The notes beneath the pieces are model-generated. The model did no database searches. It had not been told where the DNA came from and was given only the letters and a program-made list of their open reading frames with translations. Below are positions 6,226-6,344 of a DNA stretch of 6,344 bases, piece by piece; the stretch's first letter is position 1, and every line of letters starts with the position of its first letter. The DNA comes from Cytophagales bacterium (GTDB taxonomy: Bacteria > Bacteroidota > Bacteroidia > Cytophagales > Amoebophilaceae). Where the stretch lies: assembly GCA_022360235.1 (NCBI GenBank), contig JAKSDE010000373.1, positions 1-6,344 on the forward strand. The letters are read 5' to 3'. Position numbers and translations under genes: made by a program.

Positions 6226-6344
6226 AAAATTTACAGACAAGGAAGATTCATGAGGGCGATCAGGGAAAATCCATCAGAAAGCTGCAAAGATTGGATGCTC
6301 GCTATTTTCAACAAGAGGGGAGCAAGCAACAGCAGGAACAAGCA
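6226..6344 (+). pseudogene. REP-associated (Y1/IS200-like) transposase fragment, cut by window edge
   Basis: After a TAG at 6223, the frame stays open to the right edge for 39 codons. It carries RFMRAIRENPSES, then CKDWMLAIFNKRG, then ASNSRNK. This matches my memory of the segment of Bacteroidota REP-associated tyrosine transposases that typically reads like AIxENPxESRKxWLLxxFxxAGxxNSNNK and is followed by a FWQQDNHPIEL-like stretch outside this window. These single-strand transposases act on hairpin DNA. The N-terminal half with the HUH metal motif (HVHL-type) is not in any upstream frame. The TAG sits just where the chain should continue, so this looks like a 5'-truncated or frameshifted remnant. 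An alternative frame just upstream reads LENLQTRKI, which could be a frameshifted continuation. Identification rests on pattern memory only. Confidence 0.6.

Overview
The window comes from an AT-rich bacterium, most likely a member of the Bacteroidota. The HslU, Lon and RseP sequences look like that phylum, and none of the three genes has a clear Shine-Dalgarno sequence, which is usual there. The long decayed spacers and a transposase fragment would fit a Cytophagales endosymbiont of the Amoebophilus/Cardinium type. That narrower placement is a guess from sequence character, not something shown here.

Layout: three protein-quality-control genes lie on the minus strand. In order of transcription they are rseP (5819-4506), a 755-base spacer, lon (3750-1252), a 163-base spacer, and hslU (1088 to the left edge, where it is cut). 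hslU and lon encode ATP-dependent cytosolic proteases or unfoldases. rseP encodes a membrane-embedded site-2 metalloprotease. The genes share a theme and a direction, but the spacers suggest at least two transcripts. A well-formed stem-loop just after rseP (4486-4458) fits a transcript end there.

The spacer 3751-4505 has no convincing gene. It holds several AT-rich inverted repeats close to lon, a possible heat-shock-type operator half-site, and a 65-codon open stretch on the plus strand that may be a transposase scrap.

The right flank (5820-6344) is the accessory part. It contains an imperfect 70-base palindrome built from seven-base units, four copies of the heptamer AACTCAG (counting both orientations), and a perfect 10-bp hairpin. 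At the edge is a plus-strand fragment resembling the C-terminal half of a Bacteroidota REP-associated (Y1/IS200-like) transposase. The palindromes and the transposase scrap may be parts of one element or its debris. This is the most interesting part of the window, but it is cut by the right edge.
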